Source: Flavobacterium cupreum (lineage in GTDB: Bacteria > Bacteroidota > Bacteroidia > Flavobacteriales > Flavobacteriaceae). From it: a DNA stretch of 64,000 nt. A program made the translations under genes and the position numbers. The first letter of the stretch is position 1. Every line of letters begins with the position of its first letter. The DNA is taken from NCBI RefSeq assembly GCF_003996965.1, contig NZ_QWDM01000007.1, forward strand, positions 277,170 through 341,169, in the 5' to 3' direction. The notes beneath the pieces are model-generated. The model was not told the origin of the DNA and did not search any database. It was given only the letters and a program-made list of their open reading frames with translations. Shown here piece after piece: positions 8,715 to 17,319 of this stretch.

Positions 8715-10400
8715 TTAAAAGCCTACTGCTTTATCATCACCGCGGAAGTCTGCGCCGCCTTCCAGATTTTTATTCGGAAGAACCAAAATGGCATCCACCT
8801 TGCCAATAATCGGACTCGGTTTCTCGTTGATCAGATAGCTTTTGGATTTTAGTTTTTCGATCGTTGCGGGATCAAAAGTGTCCGGCTCAAAATTGATAAG
8901 ATCAGGCAGCCACTGATGATGAAAACGAGGGGCATTTACCGCTTCCTGCATGCTTAGGTTGTATTCGTAAACATTTAGGATAGTCTGCAAAACAGAAGTA
9001 ATAATAGTCGAACCGCCCGGCGTACCGACTACCATAAACAGGCTTCCGTTTTTTTCTACAATGGTTGGTGTCATGGAACTTAACATCCGTTTTTGCGGTG
9101 CGATGCTGTTGGCCTCATTTCCTACTAAACCAAACATATTCGGAGATCCGGGCTTGGCGCTAAAATCGTCCATTTCATTATTTAAAAAGAATCCTAATTC
9201 TTCACAATAATATTTAGAGCCATAACCGTCATTTAGGGTTGTAGTTGCCGCAACAGCATTCCCAAACTGATCCACGATAGAATAATGGGTAGTTTCTGTG
9301 CTTTCACTATACGTCACTTTCCCTTCTTTTATTTCTGAGGATAAGCTTGCTTTTTCGGGATTAAAAGTAGCCATTCGGTCTTTTAAATAAGCATCTTCCA
9401 GTAAGGCTTTGATCGGAATTTTCACAAAATCCGGATCACCTAAATACTGACTTCTGTCCGCGTAGGCTCGTCTTTCGGCCTCAACTATGATCTGAATGGA
9501 TTCGGCTGTGTTGTGTCCTAATTGAGATAAATCGTACGGTTCGACCATTTTTAAAATTTGCGCCAGACAGATTCCGCCACTGCTTGGAGGAGACATGGAG
9601 GTTAATTTTAAATCTTTGTACGTAAACTGAAGCGGTGTTCTCCATTTGGCTTCATATTTCGCTAAATCTTCAAGGGTAATAATGCCTCCTTTTTTCTTAA
9701 GATAATCCACCAGGATTTTGGCCGTCGTTCCTTTGTAAAATTCATTTCTGCCGTTTTTCTGAATTCTCTTTAAAGTTTCAGCCAAAGCGGTATATTTAAT
9801 CGTATCGTTTTCTTTGAAATCAGCTGCCAGGAGGGTTTTGTCTCCGTTTATTGTGACAATGCTTTCGCGGTAAGCATCCAGGCTTTTTTCCTGTTTTTTT
9901 GTTACAATTACGCCTCTTTCAGCCAGGGCAATTACCGGCTTTAAAATCTCGGACATGGGCAGTGATCCCAGTTTTTTATGAACAGCAAAAACACCGGCAA
10001 TAGTACCGGGAACTCCAATTGCCAAAGCTGTTTCGGTGCTTTTTCCTTTAATAACATTTCCGTCTTTATCTAAAAACATGTCTTTGGTAGCGGCTAAAGG
10101 GGCTTTTTCACGATAATCTAACGCCCCAACTTCGCCATTTGCTTTTCGGTATACCATAAATCCGCCACCGCCAATGTTTCCTGCAAACGGAAAAGCAACG
10201 GCAAGCGCCAGTTCTGTACCCACCATCGCATCGTAAGCGTTACCGCCTTTTTTCATGATTTCAACCCCTATTTTTGAGGCTTCCTCACGTGCGGAAACGA
10301 CCATCGCTTTTGTAACTACCAATCCTGTTGGTTTTGCCGGGGTCTGCTGCGCTGCGCAACTAATATAAATGAAGGTAAATAGAAGCGTAATCTTTCTCAT
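8715..10400 (-). CDS. ggt: Gamma-glutamyltranspeptidase precursor
   Basis: This N-terminal-nucleophile hydrolase cleaves glutathione and other gamma-glutamyl compounds in the periplasm. The 561-residue precursor has a short signal peptide with a Cys at residue 15 (IYISC), so it may be lipid-anchored. The autoprocessing site and nucleophile is Thr371 in ETTHYSIVD, the family's TTHYS motif. GNIGGGGFM near residue 75 and PPSSGGI near 271 are also typical. Its start overlaps the stop of the upstream phosphodiesterase-like gene by four bases, so both are made from one transcript. Confidence 0.95.
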   Translation of the reverse strand: MRKITLLFTFIYISCAAQQTPAKPTGLVVTKAMVVSAREEASKIGVEIMKKGGNAYDAMVGTELALAVAFPFAGNIGGGGFMVYRKANGEVGALDYREKAPLAATKDMFLDKDGNVIKGKSTETALAIGVPGTIAGVFAVHKKLGSLPMSEILKPVIALAERGVIVTKKQEKSLDAYRESIVTINGDKTLLAADFKENDTIKYTALAETLKRIQKNGRNEFYKGTTAKILVDYLKKKGGIITLEDLAKYEAKWRTPLQFTYKDLKLTSMSPPSSGGICLAQILKMVEPYDLSQLGHNTAESIQIIVEAERRAYADRSQYLGDPDFVKIPIKALLEDAYLKDRMATFNPEKASLSSEIKEGKVTYSESTETTHYSIVDQFGNAVAATTTLNDGYGSKYYCEELGFFLNNEMDDFSAKPGSPNMFGLVGNEANSIAPQKRMLSSMTPTIVEKNGSLFMVVGTPGGSTIITSVLQTILNVYEYNLSMQEAVNAPRFHHQWLPDLINFEPDTFDPATIEKLKSKSYLINEKPSPIIGKVDAILVLPNKNLEGGADFRGDDKAVGF

Positions 10401-10981
10401 AATAAGAGTAGTTTTTGTTTTGCGTGCTCTTTTATATCTTCAAAAAAGAGGGTGAATTCCTGTTCGAATTCGGTGTAAAATTCTTTTAATTCGGTACTGG
10501 CAAACTGCATTTTGGATTCGTTTTTGGATCTTCGGTCCATTTGGGTTAAGATCTGATGAATCCCTTCAACGGTCTGATAACTCAAAAGCCAGTTGCGCTG
10601 AATCATATAAGGCATTAGGTCCTGCGTTTTTTCGGTCAGGATATCGTAGTTTTCATGTAAGGATCTGTAAAACCTGTTAATGAAAGTTTCCAGTTTTTCG
10701 TCAGAGTATTTAGTCCAGTTTTTAGCTAAAAAATGATCATAAACAATGTCTACAATCACTCCGGAATAGTGGTGGTATTTTTCGTGTAACCGCTTGGTAC
10801 TTTGCCTGAAAACATCATGCGAATCGGTGTACGTATCTATAGAGCGGTGTAAAATAATCCCTTTCTGGACATCCTCCGGAAAATGTTCAAATTGTTTTCC
10901 GCGAATTCCATCGGCCATAAAATTGCCAATTTTGATCAGATCATTGTCTCCTGACAAATAAATGTGTGCTAGAAAATTCAT
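10397..10981 (-). CDS. ACP phosphodiesterase-like protein (DUF479)
   Basis: This 194-residue protein belongs to the DUF479/AcpH family, whose E. coli member removes the 4'-phosphopantetheine arm from acyl carrier protein. The N-terminus (MNFLAHIYLS, then GNFMADGIRG and LHRSIDTYTDSH) contains the family's conserved His and Asp residues, including the HRxIDxxTD pattern of HD-like phosphohydrolases. It is cytoplasmic and has the usual length. It is co-transcribed with ggt through a four-base overlap. A functional link between the two is not obvious and may be only positional. Confidence 0.88.
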   Translation of the reverse strand: MNFLAHIYLSGDNDLIKIGNFMADGIRGKQFEHFPEDVQKGIILHRSIDTYTDSHDVFRQSTKRLHEKYHHYSGVIVDIVYDHFLAKNWTKYSDEKLETFINRFYRSLHENYDILTEKTQDLMPYMIQRNWLLSYQTVEGIHQILTQMDRRSKNESKMQFASTELKEFYTEFEQEFTLFFEDIKEHAKQKLLLL

Positions 10982-10982
10982 T

Positions 10983-11190
10983 TTTTTGAGGTGCTAAGTT
11001 TCTTAGGTACTAAGGTGCTAAGGCTCTTAGGTGGTAAGACGCTAAGTTTATTTTAGTAAATGTATGAAAACTTTTTTATATCATTTAAAGAATGATCCAA
11101 TGCCCCATTAAAAACTCAGCACCTAAGTAACTTAACCCCTCAGCAACTTTTTAAGAAAATCTTAGCCTCCTGGCAACTTAGAACCTTACT
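10983..11190. repeat. GCTAAG/CTTAG-type intergenic repeat tract
   Basis: The gap between the AcpH-like gene and glmM is filled by a degenerate, roughly 10-11 bp periodic repeat. The left half reads as copies of GCTAAG/CTTAGG and the right half as the complementary CACCTAAG/CAACTTAG, so the two halves can pair. The same motif recurs after position 28199. It carries no open frame and also holds the glmM promoter at its right edge. Confidence 0.7.
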
Positions 11191-11206
11191 AACTTTTCTA
11201 TATTTG
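11178..11206 (+). promoter_or_regulatory. Predicted housekeeping promoter of glmM
   Basis: A perfect Bacteroidota -7 element TATATTTG (11199-11206) lies 18 bp after TTA, a one-mismatch form of the -33 TTG. It is 25 bp upstream of the glmM start codon. Confidence 0.6.
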
Positions 11207-11231
11207 TAATTGGTAACCATAACTCAAAAAA

Positions 11232-12620
11232 ATGACTTTAATAAAATCTATCTCAGGTATACGTGGAACTATTGGTGGAAAAGTAGGAGATAACCTGACT
11301 CCTGTTGATGCTGTGAAATTTGCATCGGCCTACGGAACTTTTCTTAAAAATAATACTTCTAAAGAAAAACTGACGGTTGTGATTGGTCGTGATGCCCGAA
11401 TTTCAGGCCCGATGATTCATAATCTTGTAGTAAATACTTTAATTGGTTTAGGAATTAATGTAATTGATCTTGGACTTTCAACTACACCAACGGTAGAAAT
11501 TGCAGTACCATTGGAAAAAGCAGATGGCGGAATTATACTGACGGCTTCTCACAATCCAAAGCAATGGAATGCCCTGAAATTGCTAAATGAAAAAGGGGAA
11601 TTTCTAAGCGGTGCCGAAGGTGCCAAAATTCTTGAAATTGCCGAGGCAGAAGCTTTCGACTTTTCAGATGTAGACAATTTGGGAGAAATCACCATAAACG
11701 ATGCGTATATGGATATCCATATTGACGAAGTGTTAAACTTAGCTTTGGTGGATGTTGAAGCAGTAAAAGCAGCAAAATTTAAAGTTGTTGTGGATGGGGT
11801 GAATTCATCAGGAGGAATTATCATTCCGAGGTTATTGGAGTTAATGGGCGTTGAAGTAGTAAAATTGTACTGCGAACCAAACGGACATTTTCCTCATAAT
11901 CCGGAACCTTTAAAAGAACATCTGACGGATATTTCTGAATTGGTAGTAAAAGAAAAAGCACATCTTGGAGTGGTAGTAGATCCGGATGTTGATCGTCTGG
12001 CTTTTATCAGCGAAGACGGGGAGATGTTTGGCGAAGAATATACTTTGGTGGCTTGTGCCGATTATGTACTGAGTAAAACACCTGGAAATACCGTTTCTAA
12101 TATGTCGTCTTCACGTGCTTTGCGTGACGTTACGGTTGGCCACAAAGGCAGCTACGAAGCCAGTGCGGTGGGTGAGGTGAATGTAGTGGAACTGATGAAA
12201 AAAAATAATGCCATTATTGGTGGTGAAGGAAACGGTGGAATTATCTACCCGGAATCGCATTACGGGCGTGATAGTCTGGTTGGAGTAGCGTTGTTTTTAA
12301 CGCATCTGGCCAATAAGAAAATGTCTGTTTCGGCTTTGAGAACTTCGTATCCGGAGTATTACATGAGCAAAAATAAAATTGAACTGACACCTCAAATTGA
12401 TGTGGACGCTATTTTGGTTGCCATGACCGAAAAATATAAAAACGAAGATATCACGACAATTGATGGTGTGAAAATTGATTTTGCTACTGAATGGGTGCAC
12501 CTAAGAAAATCAAACACAGAACCAATCATCAGAATTTATACAGAAGCGCCTTCTCAGGAAAAAGCCGATGTTCTGGCACTTCGCATTATTGATGAAATAA
12601 AAGCGATTGCTGGAATTTAA
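11232..12620 (+). CDS. glmM: Phosphoglucosamine mutase, likely housekeeping copy
   Basis: GlmM interconverts glucosamine-6-phosphate and glucosamine-1-phosphate on the way to UDP-GlcNAc for cell-wall and LPS synthesis. The 462-residue protein has the alpha-phosphohexomutase fold: catalytic phosphoserine in TASHNP (near residue 100), metal loop DPDVDRL, sugar loop GGEGNGG and phosphate-binding RKSNTEP near the C-terminus. It stands alone with its own predicted promoter and terminator, outside the amino-sugar locus, so it is the better candidate for the essential copy. A close paralogue is encoded at 28774-30156. Confidence 0.95.
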   Translation: MTLIKSISGIRGTIGGKVGDNLTPVDAVKFASAYGTFLKNNTSKEKLTVVIGRDARISGPMIHNLVVNTLIGLGINVIDLGLSTTPTVEIAVPLEKADGGIILTASHNPKQWNALKLLNEKGEFLSGAEGAKILEIAEAEAFDFSDVDNLGEITINDAYMDIHIDEVLNLALVDVEAVKAAKFKVVVDGVNSSGGIIIPRLLELMGVEVVKLYCEPNGHFPHNPEPLKEHLTDISELVVKEKAHLGVVVDPDVDRLAFISEDGEMFGEEYTLVACADYVLSKTPGNTVSNMSSSRALRDVTVGHKGSYEASAVGEVNVVELMKKNNAIIGGEGNGGIIYPESHYGRDSLVGVALFLTHLANKKMSVSALRTSYPEYYMSKNKIELTPQIDVDAILVAMTEKYKNEDITTIDGVKIDFATEWVHLRKSNTEPIIRIYTEAPSQEKADVLALRIIDEIKAIAGI

Positions 12621-12648
12621 TTTTCAGTTGTTTCATAAAATAATAAAT

Positions 12649-12683
12649 ACCTCTTCCATGAATTTGAAAGAGGTGTTTTTTTT
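12649..12683. terminator. Bidirectional terminator between glmM and the GH128 gene
   Basis: Arms ACCTCTT and AAGAGGT enclose a 12-base loop and are followed by eight T on the plus strand. On the minus strand the tail is T-rich but broken. It serves the convergent genes on either side. Confidence 0.75.
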
Positions 12684-12699
12684 ATTCTAAAACCAAAAC

Positions 12700-14184
12700 T
12701 TATTTTTTGATAATTTTCAGTGATCTTTTGACTGTACCATAAGTTGCGGTTACGATATAAATCCCGCTCTGGAGTTTGTCTCCAATTTTAATATCTTCAT
12801 TGGTAAAATAATCATCCGAAGAATAACAGGTACTTCCTTTTATATCGATAATTTTCAAATGTAAAGGTTCTGTTGTTTCTGATTTAATGTGAAGAGTAGA
12901 CTGCTCCTTAACCGGATTAGGATAAACTGTAAAAGAATCTTTTTCAACTGCAGGATCATTTATGCCGAGTGTCGCAGTGGCAACATCAATAAAATTAAAA
13001 TTCATATCATTTGATTTGAACCTGATTTTCAGGTAAACTTCTCCCTTTGGTAATGCAATTCCGTTTACAATTTTGTTGGCATAGGTCTGTACGCCTCCGG
13101 TTGCAGGAAAGGTTTCGTCTGTTTTAACAACCGTATTATTGACCAAAATGTCAAATTTTCCGGGAATTGTAGCCGATGCCACTCTAAAAGTAAAATTATA
13201 AGTACCGGCATTGTCAACATTCAGCATAAATTCATTCCAGTCTCCGTTGCTGATCGAAGTAACATTTTGACCTGTTCCGGAATCAGTTGTGTTTGATAAA
13301 GTGGTGCCCTTTCTGCGATAATGTTTATTGGCAGTGATTCTGCCCGGAACAGTCATCTTTTTAGCAGTGTAAGGCGTATTGATATATTCAGTTCCAATAG
13401 GTCTTAAAACACCACTTTGCGGAGCCAGTAAAGGACCTTCGGCCATATCCAGCCATTTAGGATCAACCCGGCCCGTAAACCAGGAATATCGGTAAATGTC
13501 GGGATCGTTTTCAAAACTGGTTACAATTTCTTTCATAAATTTCGTTTTCTCAGCGGCAGACTGAACGACTCTATTCGCAAATTCAGTGACCCAAACCGGA
13601 CGATTGTATTTTTTCAAAAGTCCCGTAACGCCAATAACAGATCCTGCTGTGGCATCATACGTATGAAAAGAAATATAATCGACTTTGCAATTGGGACATA
13701 AAAGAAAAAACTGATCGTGCCAGGCAGTCGGACTGGTGTATCCGCCATAATTATCCGGGCCATTAAATGCAGGTGACGCACTTACGATTTCAAGATTTTT
13801 TGCGGCGGCTATTTTTTCAACATTTGCCCAGGCATTCACCGCTTCCTGAGGGGTAAGTCTGGCGCCGTCATTAAAATTCGGCTCATTAAAGGCTAATAGA
13901 TATTTAGCACCGGGTTTTACTTTGGCAATGAAGCCCTGTACATCGGCATCTGAGATTTTACCCCACACCATGGGTACGAATTCCACACCGATTGCCGGGT
14001 AATTAGGTTCAATACCCTGATCTGGCAGGGAACTCCAGTTGTACCACCACGAAACGCCGGGTTTCAGTGCGAGTAAATCTTCCTGGGAATGATAGCCGTA
14101 AGCGATTCCGCGTTTTGGACTTTGGGCCGATAGGGCCATTGAAAAACAGAACAGCAATGCTGTAAAAGATAGGTTTTTTGTCAT
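12700..14184 (-). CDS. Secreted GH128-type glycoside hydrolase with CBM6-like and T9SS sorting domains
   Basis: The 494-residue protein starts with a signal peptide (residues 1-20, cleaved after ALSA). Residues about 25-270 match the glycosyl-hydrolase catalytic core found in GH128 beta-1,3-glucanases: a (beta/alpha)8 pattern with acid/base Glu101 in AFNEPNF and nucleophile Glu201 in VWVTEFANR. A carbohydrate-binding beta-sandwich, CBM6-like, spans about 285-405. The end (about 415-494, FTVYPNPVKE to SLKIIKK) is a type A T9SS sorting domain, so the enzyme is exported across the outer membrane. It probably attacks fungal or algal beta-1,3-glucan. No LacI operator precedes it, so I do not include it in the amino-sugar regulon. 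Confidence 0.88.
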   Translation of the reverse strand: MTKNLSFTALLFCFSMALSAQSPKRGIAYGYHSQEDLLALKPGVSWWYNWSSLPDQGIEPNYPAIGVEFVPMVWGKISDADVQGFIAKVKPGAKYLLAFNEPNFNDGARLTPQEAVNAWANVEKIAAAKNLEIVSASPAFNGPDNYGGYTSPTAWHDQFFLLCPNCKVDYISFHTYDATAGSVIGVTGLLKKYNRPVWVTEFANRVVQSAAEKTKFMKEIVTSFENDPDIYRYSWFTGRVDPKWLDMAEGPLLAPQSGVLRPIGTEYINTPYTAKKMTVPGRITANKHYRRKGTTLSNTTDSGTGQNVTSISNGDWNEFMLNVDNAGTYNFTFRVASATIPGKFDILVNNTVVKTDETFPATGGVQTYANKIVNGIALPKGEVYLKIRFKSNDMNFNFIDVATATLGINDPAVEKDSFTVYPNPVKEQSTLHIKSETTEPLHLKIIDIKGSTCYSSDDYFTNEDIKIGDKLQSGIYIVTATYGTVKRSLKIIKK

Positions 14185-14326
14185 AAATAGATAAATTAGA
14201 TTTTGGGAAATTTTTTATCAGCATCAAAGATATTATTGTTGGTTTAATTTGTCATTAATATCTTATCAAAAAAACAGTACAAAAACACATCAAATCTGTT
14301 TTGTGGTTTCTGAAAGGCTTTAAAAC

Positions 14327-14363
14327 GAAAAAATCCAAAAAGCGGCAATTGCTTTTTGGATTT
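14327..14363 (-). terminator. Terminator of the acyltransferase gene
   Basis: Thirteen-bp perfect arms (AAATCCAAAAAGC and complement, 14331-14343 and 14351-14363) with a seven-base loop are followed by a T-run on the minus strand. They lie just downstream of the LpxL-like gene stop. Confidence 0.85.
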
Positions 14364-14380
14364 TTTATTTCGTTATGAAA

Positions 14381-15256
14381 CTATTTATCAACTCTGTGTT
14401 TCCATCTTTTGTGTGTCCATAAATAATATTCCGGAGCTTCAAGGATTTGTTTTTCGACCTCTCTTAAATATTTCTCGGTAAGATCAAAATTGGCATAATC
14501 GTTTGGGTTTTCGGCAATAGGAAGGAAGGTAGCTTCATAATAACCTCTTGCTACTTTTTTTACTTTTACCATTATCACACTCAAATCGTATTTTTTGGCC
14601 AGCATTTCGGCACCGGTATGTACCGGAACTTCAACACCCATAAATTTCATCGAATGAAAAATCCTGTCCAGTTTTGGAGACTGATCACTAGCCAGACCGT
14701 ACATACTTAAAATTCCTTCGCGCTGGTTTTGGGCCATCATCGGAATTGCCTTTCGGGTTTCAATTAATTCGGTATCATATTTAGAGCGAATTCTTCGAAC
14801 CAATCTGTCAAAATAAGGATTGGCAAGTGTTTTATAAACAGCAATTCCTTTAAAATCAATTTTAGTGTTCATCGTTAAAAGCCATTCATAACTCGCATAA
14901 TGTGAAGCGACCAGAATAACGCTCTTCCCTTTCTTTGCATATTCTTTTATAAGATCAAGATTGGTGATTTGAAATCTTTTATCCATTTCTTCCGGTGATA
15001 TGCCCATGGTTTTGATCGTTTCCAGAAACATATCGCACATGTGCTGATAAAATTTCTTTTCGATCACTTTTCGTTCAGCCAAATTGAGATGCGGCAAAGC
15101 CAAAGCCAGATTTTCACGCACCACTTTTCTGCGGTAGCCTAAAACATAATACACCAGAAAAAATACAAAATCAGAAAACCAATAAAATATTCGGAAGGGA
15201 AGTATAGAGATAAGCCAGAGAATAGGGTAGGCCAAAATATAAACGAGAAATTGCAT
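14381..15256 (-). CDS. LpxL/HtrB-like lipid A acyltransferase
   Basis: This 291-residue membrane-associated enzyme would add a secondary acyl chain to lipid A, or a related lipid, using acyl-ACP. An N-terminal membrane anchor covers residues 1-40 (AYPILWLISILPFRIFYWF). The HX4(D/E) catalytic motif is seen in SHYASYEW near residue 118. Further conserved blocks are the QSPK segment around residue 190 and the basic C-terminus (WTHKRWKHR). Length matches the family. It has its own terminator and is divergent from the rhomboid gene. Confidence 0.9.
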   Translation of the reverse strand: MQFLVYILAYPILWLISILPFRIFYWFSDFVFFLVYYVLGYRRKVVRENLALALPHLNLAERKVIEKKFYQHMCDMFLETIKTMGISPEEMDKRFQITNLDLIKEYAKKGKSVILVASHYASYEWLLTMNTKIDFKGIAVYKTLANPYFDRLVRRIRSKYDTELIETRKAIPMMAQNQREGILSMYGLASDQSPKLDRIFHSMKFMGVEVPVHTGAEMLAKKYDLSVIMVKVKKVARGYYEATFLPIAENPNDYANFDLTEKYLREVEKQILEAPEYYLWTHKRWKHRVDK

Positions 15257-15358
15257 GTAATTTTTTTTGCAAATATAAAGTAAAAATGAATAACGACCGA
15301 TATTTTGGTTTGTTACTGACTTATGTGGGAGAATGAGTATATTTACAATTCACATTAA

Positions 15359-16006
15359 ATGTTTTTTATGAATACCATTTTGATTGGGATAATAGTGGCC
15401 AATGCACTTATAAGCTACAAAGGTTTTAATGATATTGCCTTTTTTAGAAAATACGAATTTCATGTCGGAAGTATTCGTTCCGGCGAGCAGATCAGAATGT
15501 TATCATCAGGATTTTTGCATGCCGATATGATGCATTTGATTTTTAATATGCTGACACTTTGGTTTTTTGCTCCCGTAGTTTTAAACTGGCTGGGGAATTT
15601 TTCTTTTGTCCTGGTTTATTTCGGAAGCCTGATTTTTGGAAGTTTACTTACCATGCTGTTCCATAAAAACGATTACAGCTATAGGGCTGTTGGTGCTTCA
15701 GGTGCAGTAACAGGTGTTTTGTACTCTGCCATTTTATTACAGCCCGATATGATGCTGGGTATCTTTTTTGTGATTCCTATGCCGGCCTATCTTTTCGGAA
15801 TTTTGTATTTACTGTATTCTATTTACGGAATGAAAGCCAAAAATGATAACATTGGCCATACAGCGCATTTTGGAGGCGCCATAGGCGGTTATCTGATTAC
15901 GCTGATCAAAGTGCCATCGTTATTTATGGACCATACCTTAATGGTAATTCTGCTGGCAATCCCAATCGTGATACTTTTCGGAATGGCGAAATTGGGCAAA
16001 TTGTAA
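15359..16006 (+). CDS. Rhomboid-family intramembrane serine protease
   Basis: This 215-residue protein has six predicted membrane helices. The catalytic dyad is Ser114 in GASGAVTG and His170 in GHTAHFGG. The helix-2 motif HADMMHLIFNM (residues 54-64) supplies the oxyanion-site His and Asn. These are all the residues of an active rhomboid, which cleaves transmembrane substrates within the inner membrane. An ATG nine bases downstream of the chosen start is equally possible. The SIMPL-domain gene follows 52 bp later on the same strand. Confidence 0.93.
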   Translation: MFFMNTILIGIIVANALISYKGFNDIAFFRKYEFHVGSIRSGEQIRMLSSGFLHADMMHLIFNMLTLWFFAPVVLNWLGNFSFVLVYFGSLIFGSLLTMLFHKNDYSYRAVGASGAVTGVLYSAILLQPDMMLGIFFVIPMPAYLFGILYLLYSIYGMKAKNDNIGHTAHFGGAIGGYLITLIKVPSLFMDHTLMVILLAIPIVILFGMAKLGKL

Positions 16007-16058
16007 TGCTGGCACAACTTTTGAAATGCAACTATCAAACAATTTAAATATAACAAAA

Positions 16059-16748
16059 ATGAAAAAACTAGTATTATTTTTAACAATCATGTTTATGACT
16101 ATGTCTTACGGCCAGGAAATCAAACAAATTCCACAAATCAATGTTAATGGAGAAGGAAAAGTAAAAGTAGCCCCTGATCAGGTTTGTATTTCAGCTACGG
16201 TTGAAACAAAAGGGAATAATGCTAAAGACGTCAAAAAGCAAAATGACGAAAAAATCGATGCGGTATTGAAATTCATCAAAAAAATGAATATTCCAACAGC
16301 AGATTTCAAAACGAAACAAGTAGCTCTTAATCCGGTATACGATTATGAGAAAAAGAAAACCAGCTACAATGCTACTCAGACAATAGAAATTGTATTGAAA
16401 GATTTAACTAAATACGATGAATTGATGGAAGGTTTGGTTCAGCAGGGAATTAACCGTTTGGACAAAGTTTCTTTTGAAACATCTAAATTGGTTCAGATTC
16501 AGACAGAAGCCCGAAAATTAGCGATAAAAGACGCTAAATCAAAAGCTGAGGATTATGTTTCGGTTCTTGGACAAAAAGTAGGTAAGGCTTATACAATTTC
16601 TGACAACTCGCAGGTATTTCACCCACAGCCAATGTACGCAGCAATGAAGTCAACAGCTATGGATTCAGCCGGTGCTGAAAATGAAACTTTAGCAATTGGA
16701 GAAATTGAAGTTACAGCAAACGTAACAGTTAGTTTTATTTTAGACTAA
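16059..16748 (+). CDS. Periplasmic SIMPL-domain (DUF541) protein
   Basis: The ATG giving MKKLVLFLTIMFMTMSYGQ is chosen because it begins a clear signal peptide; a frame-open ATG upstream would spoil it. The 229-residue product has the SIMPL/DUF541 pattern from about residue 25 (INVNGEGKVKVAPDQVCISATVET) to the C-terminal beta strands (EIEVTANVTVSFILD). Family members, such as BP26/YggE, form periplasmic or outer-membrane oligomers linked to oxidative stress. The mechanism is unknown. It is followed by a good terminator. Confidence 0.9.
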   Translation: MKKLVLFLTIMFMTMSYGQEIKQIPQINVNGEGKVKVAPDQVCISATVETKGNNAKDVKKQNDEKIDAVLKFIKKMNIPTADFKTKQVALNPVYDYEKKKTSYNATQTIEIVLKDLTKYDELMEGLVQQGINRLDKVSFETSKLVQIQTEARKLAIKDAKSKAEDYVSVLGQKVGKAYTISDNSQVFHPQPMYAAMKSTAMDSAGAENETLAIGEIEVTANVTVSFILD

Positions 16749-16773
16749 AGTTTTTTAGAAAATTCAATTTTAT

Positions 16774-16810
16774 AAATCCCAAATTCCAAATCCGGAGTTT
16801 GGGATTTTTT
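16774..16810 (+). terminator. Terminator after the SIMPL gene
   Basis: Ten-bp perfect arms (AAATCCCAAA / TTTGGGATTT) around a 14-base loop are followed by a T-run. Confidence 0.85.
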
Positions 16811-16813
16811 CTT

Positions 16814-16910
16814 TTAACCGCAAGGGCGCAAGAGGTTTACGCGAAGTTCGCAAAGTTTATTATAAGCCTTGCAAACCTTGCGCTTTTTTCCTTGCGTGCG
16901 TTGCGGTTAA
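16814..16910. repeat. CGCAAAG-type inverted repeat element, short form
   Basis: The 97-bp element begins TTAACCGCAA and ends with the exact complement TTGCGGTTAA. The interior is built of GCGAAGTTCGCAAAG and GCAAACCTTGCGC words that pair with one another. The element at 19904-20116 has identical termini, and half-copies occur at 28600-28745. It has no coding potential. It probably belongs to a family of mobile or folded intergenic repeats. Confidence 0.8.
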
Positions 16911-16988
16911 ATCTTCACGCCTTGGTTAGTACTTTTTACCTTTCACTTTACACATTTCACTTCTCAATAACATAGTACTTTTCTTAAT

Positions 16989-17002
16989 TGTGTTCAAACA
17001 CA
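16989..17002. promoter_or_regulatory. Distal LacI-type operator upstream of the beta-helix gene
   Basis: TGTGTTCAAACACA is one base from the perfect palindrome TGTGTTCGAACACA found 88 bp downstream. It is a probable second binding site for the LacI-family regulator encoded at 20133-21173. Confidence 0.6.
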
Positions 17003-17076
17003 TTCTGTTAAACTTCCAAAAACACTTATTTAGCTATAAGTAAAATAGTACATTTTTTCAGAATTTTGCCTTTTTT

Positions 17077-17090
17077 TGTGTTCGAACACA
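17077..17090. promoter_or_regulatory. Proximal LacI-type operator, perfect palindrome
   Basis: TGTGTTCGAACACA is self-complementary over all 14 bases. The same word, with at most two changes, occurs in pairs upstream of the nucleotidyltransferase operon and of susC. It ends 18 bp before the predicted -33 element of the beta-helix gene. Confidence 0.75.
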
Positions 17091-17108
17091 TTTTTTTTTA
17101 TTTTCATG

Positions 17109-17138
17109 TTGCCAATTAAATTACATTTTTTACATTCG
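17109..17138 (+). promoter_or_regulatory. Predicted promoter of the beta-helix gene
   Basis: TTG (17109-17111), a 19-bp spacer and TACATTCG (17131-17138) match TTG-N19-TAnnTTTG with one mismatch. The same spacing is seen at the other two operator-bearing promoters. Transcription would start near 17145, leaving about 175 bases of untranslated leader. Confidence 0.55.
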
Positions 17139-17319
17139 TCTGAAATAAGCTACTTTACGTTTTTTCTAAATCTTCTTTTCAATCAAAAGTTAGTTTTAAT
17201 TTTAGATTCTAACGTATTGATTTTTAAAGTTTAACTGAATAAACAGGCTTATTTATACTGTAGAAATATTGCAATATTTAATTATAGTTTTTTAATTGTT
17301 TAATCCAAAATATCAAATT

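Noticed and set aside
12700..14184. GH128-type glucanase as part of the amino-sugar locus
   Set aside because: No TGTGTTCGAACACA site lies upstream, and three unrelated genes separate it from the locus. Its fold points to beta-1,3-glucan.
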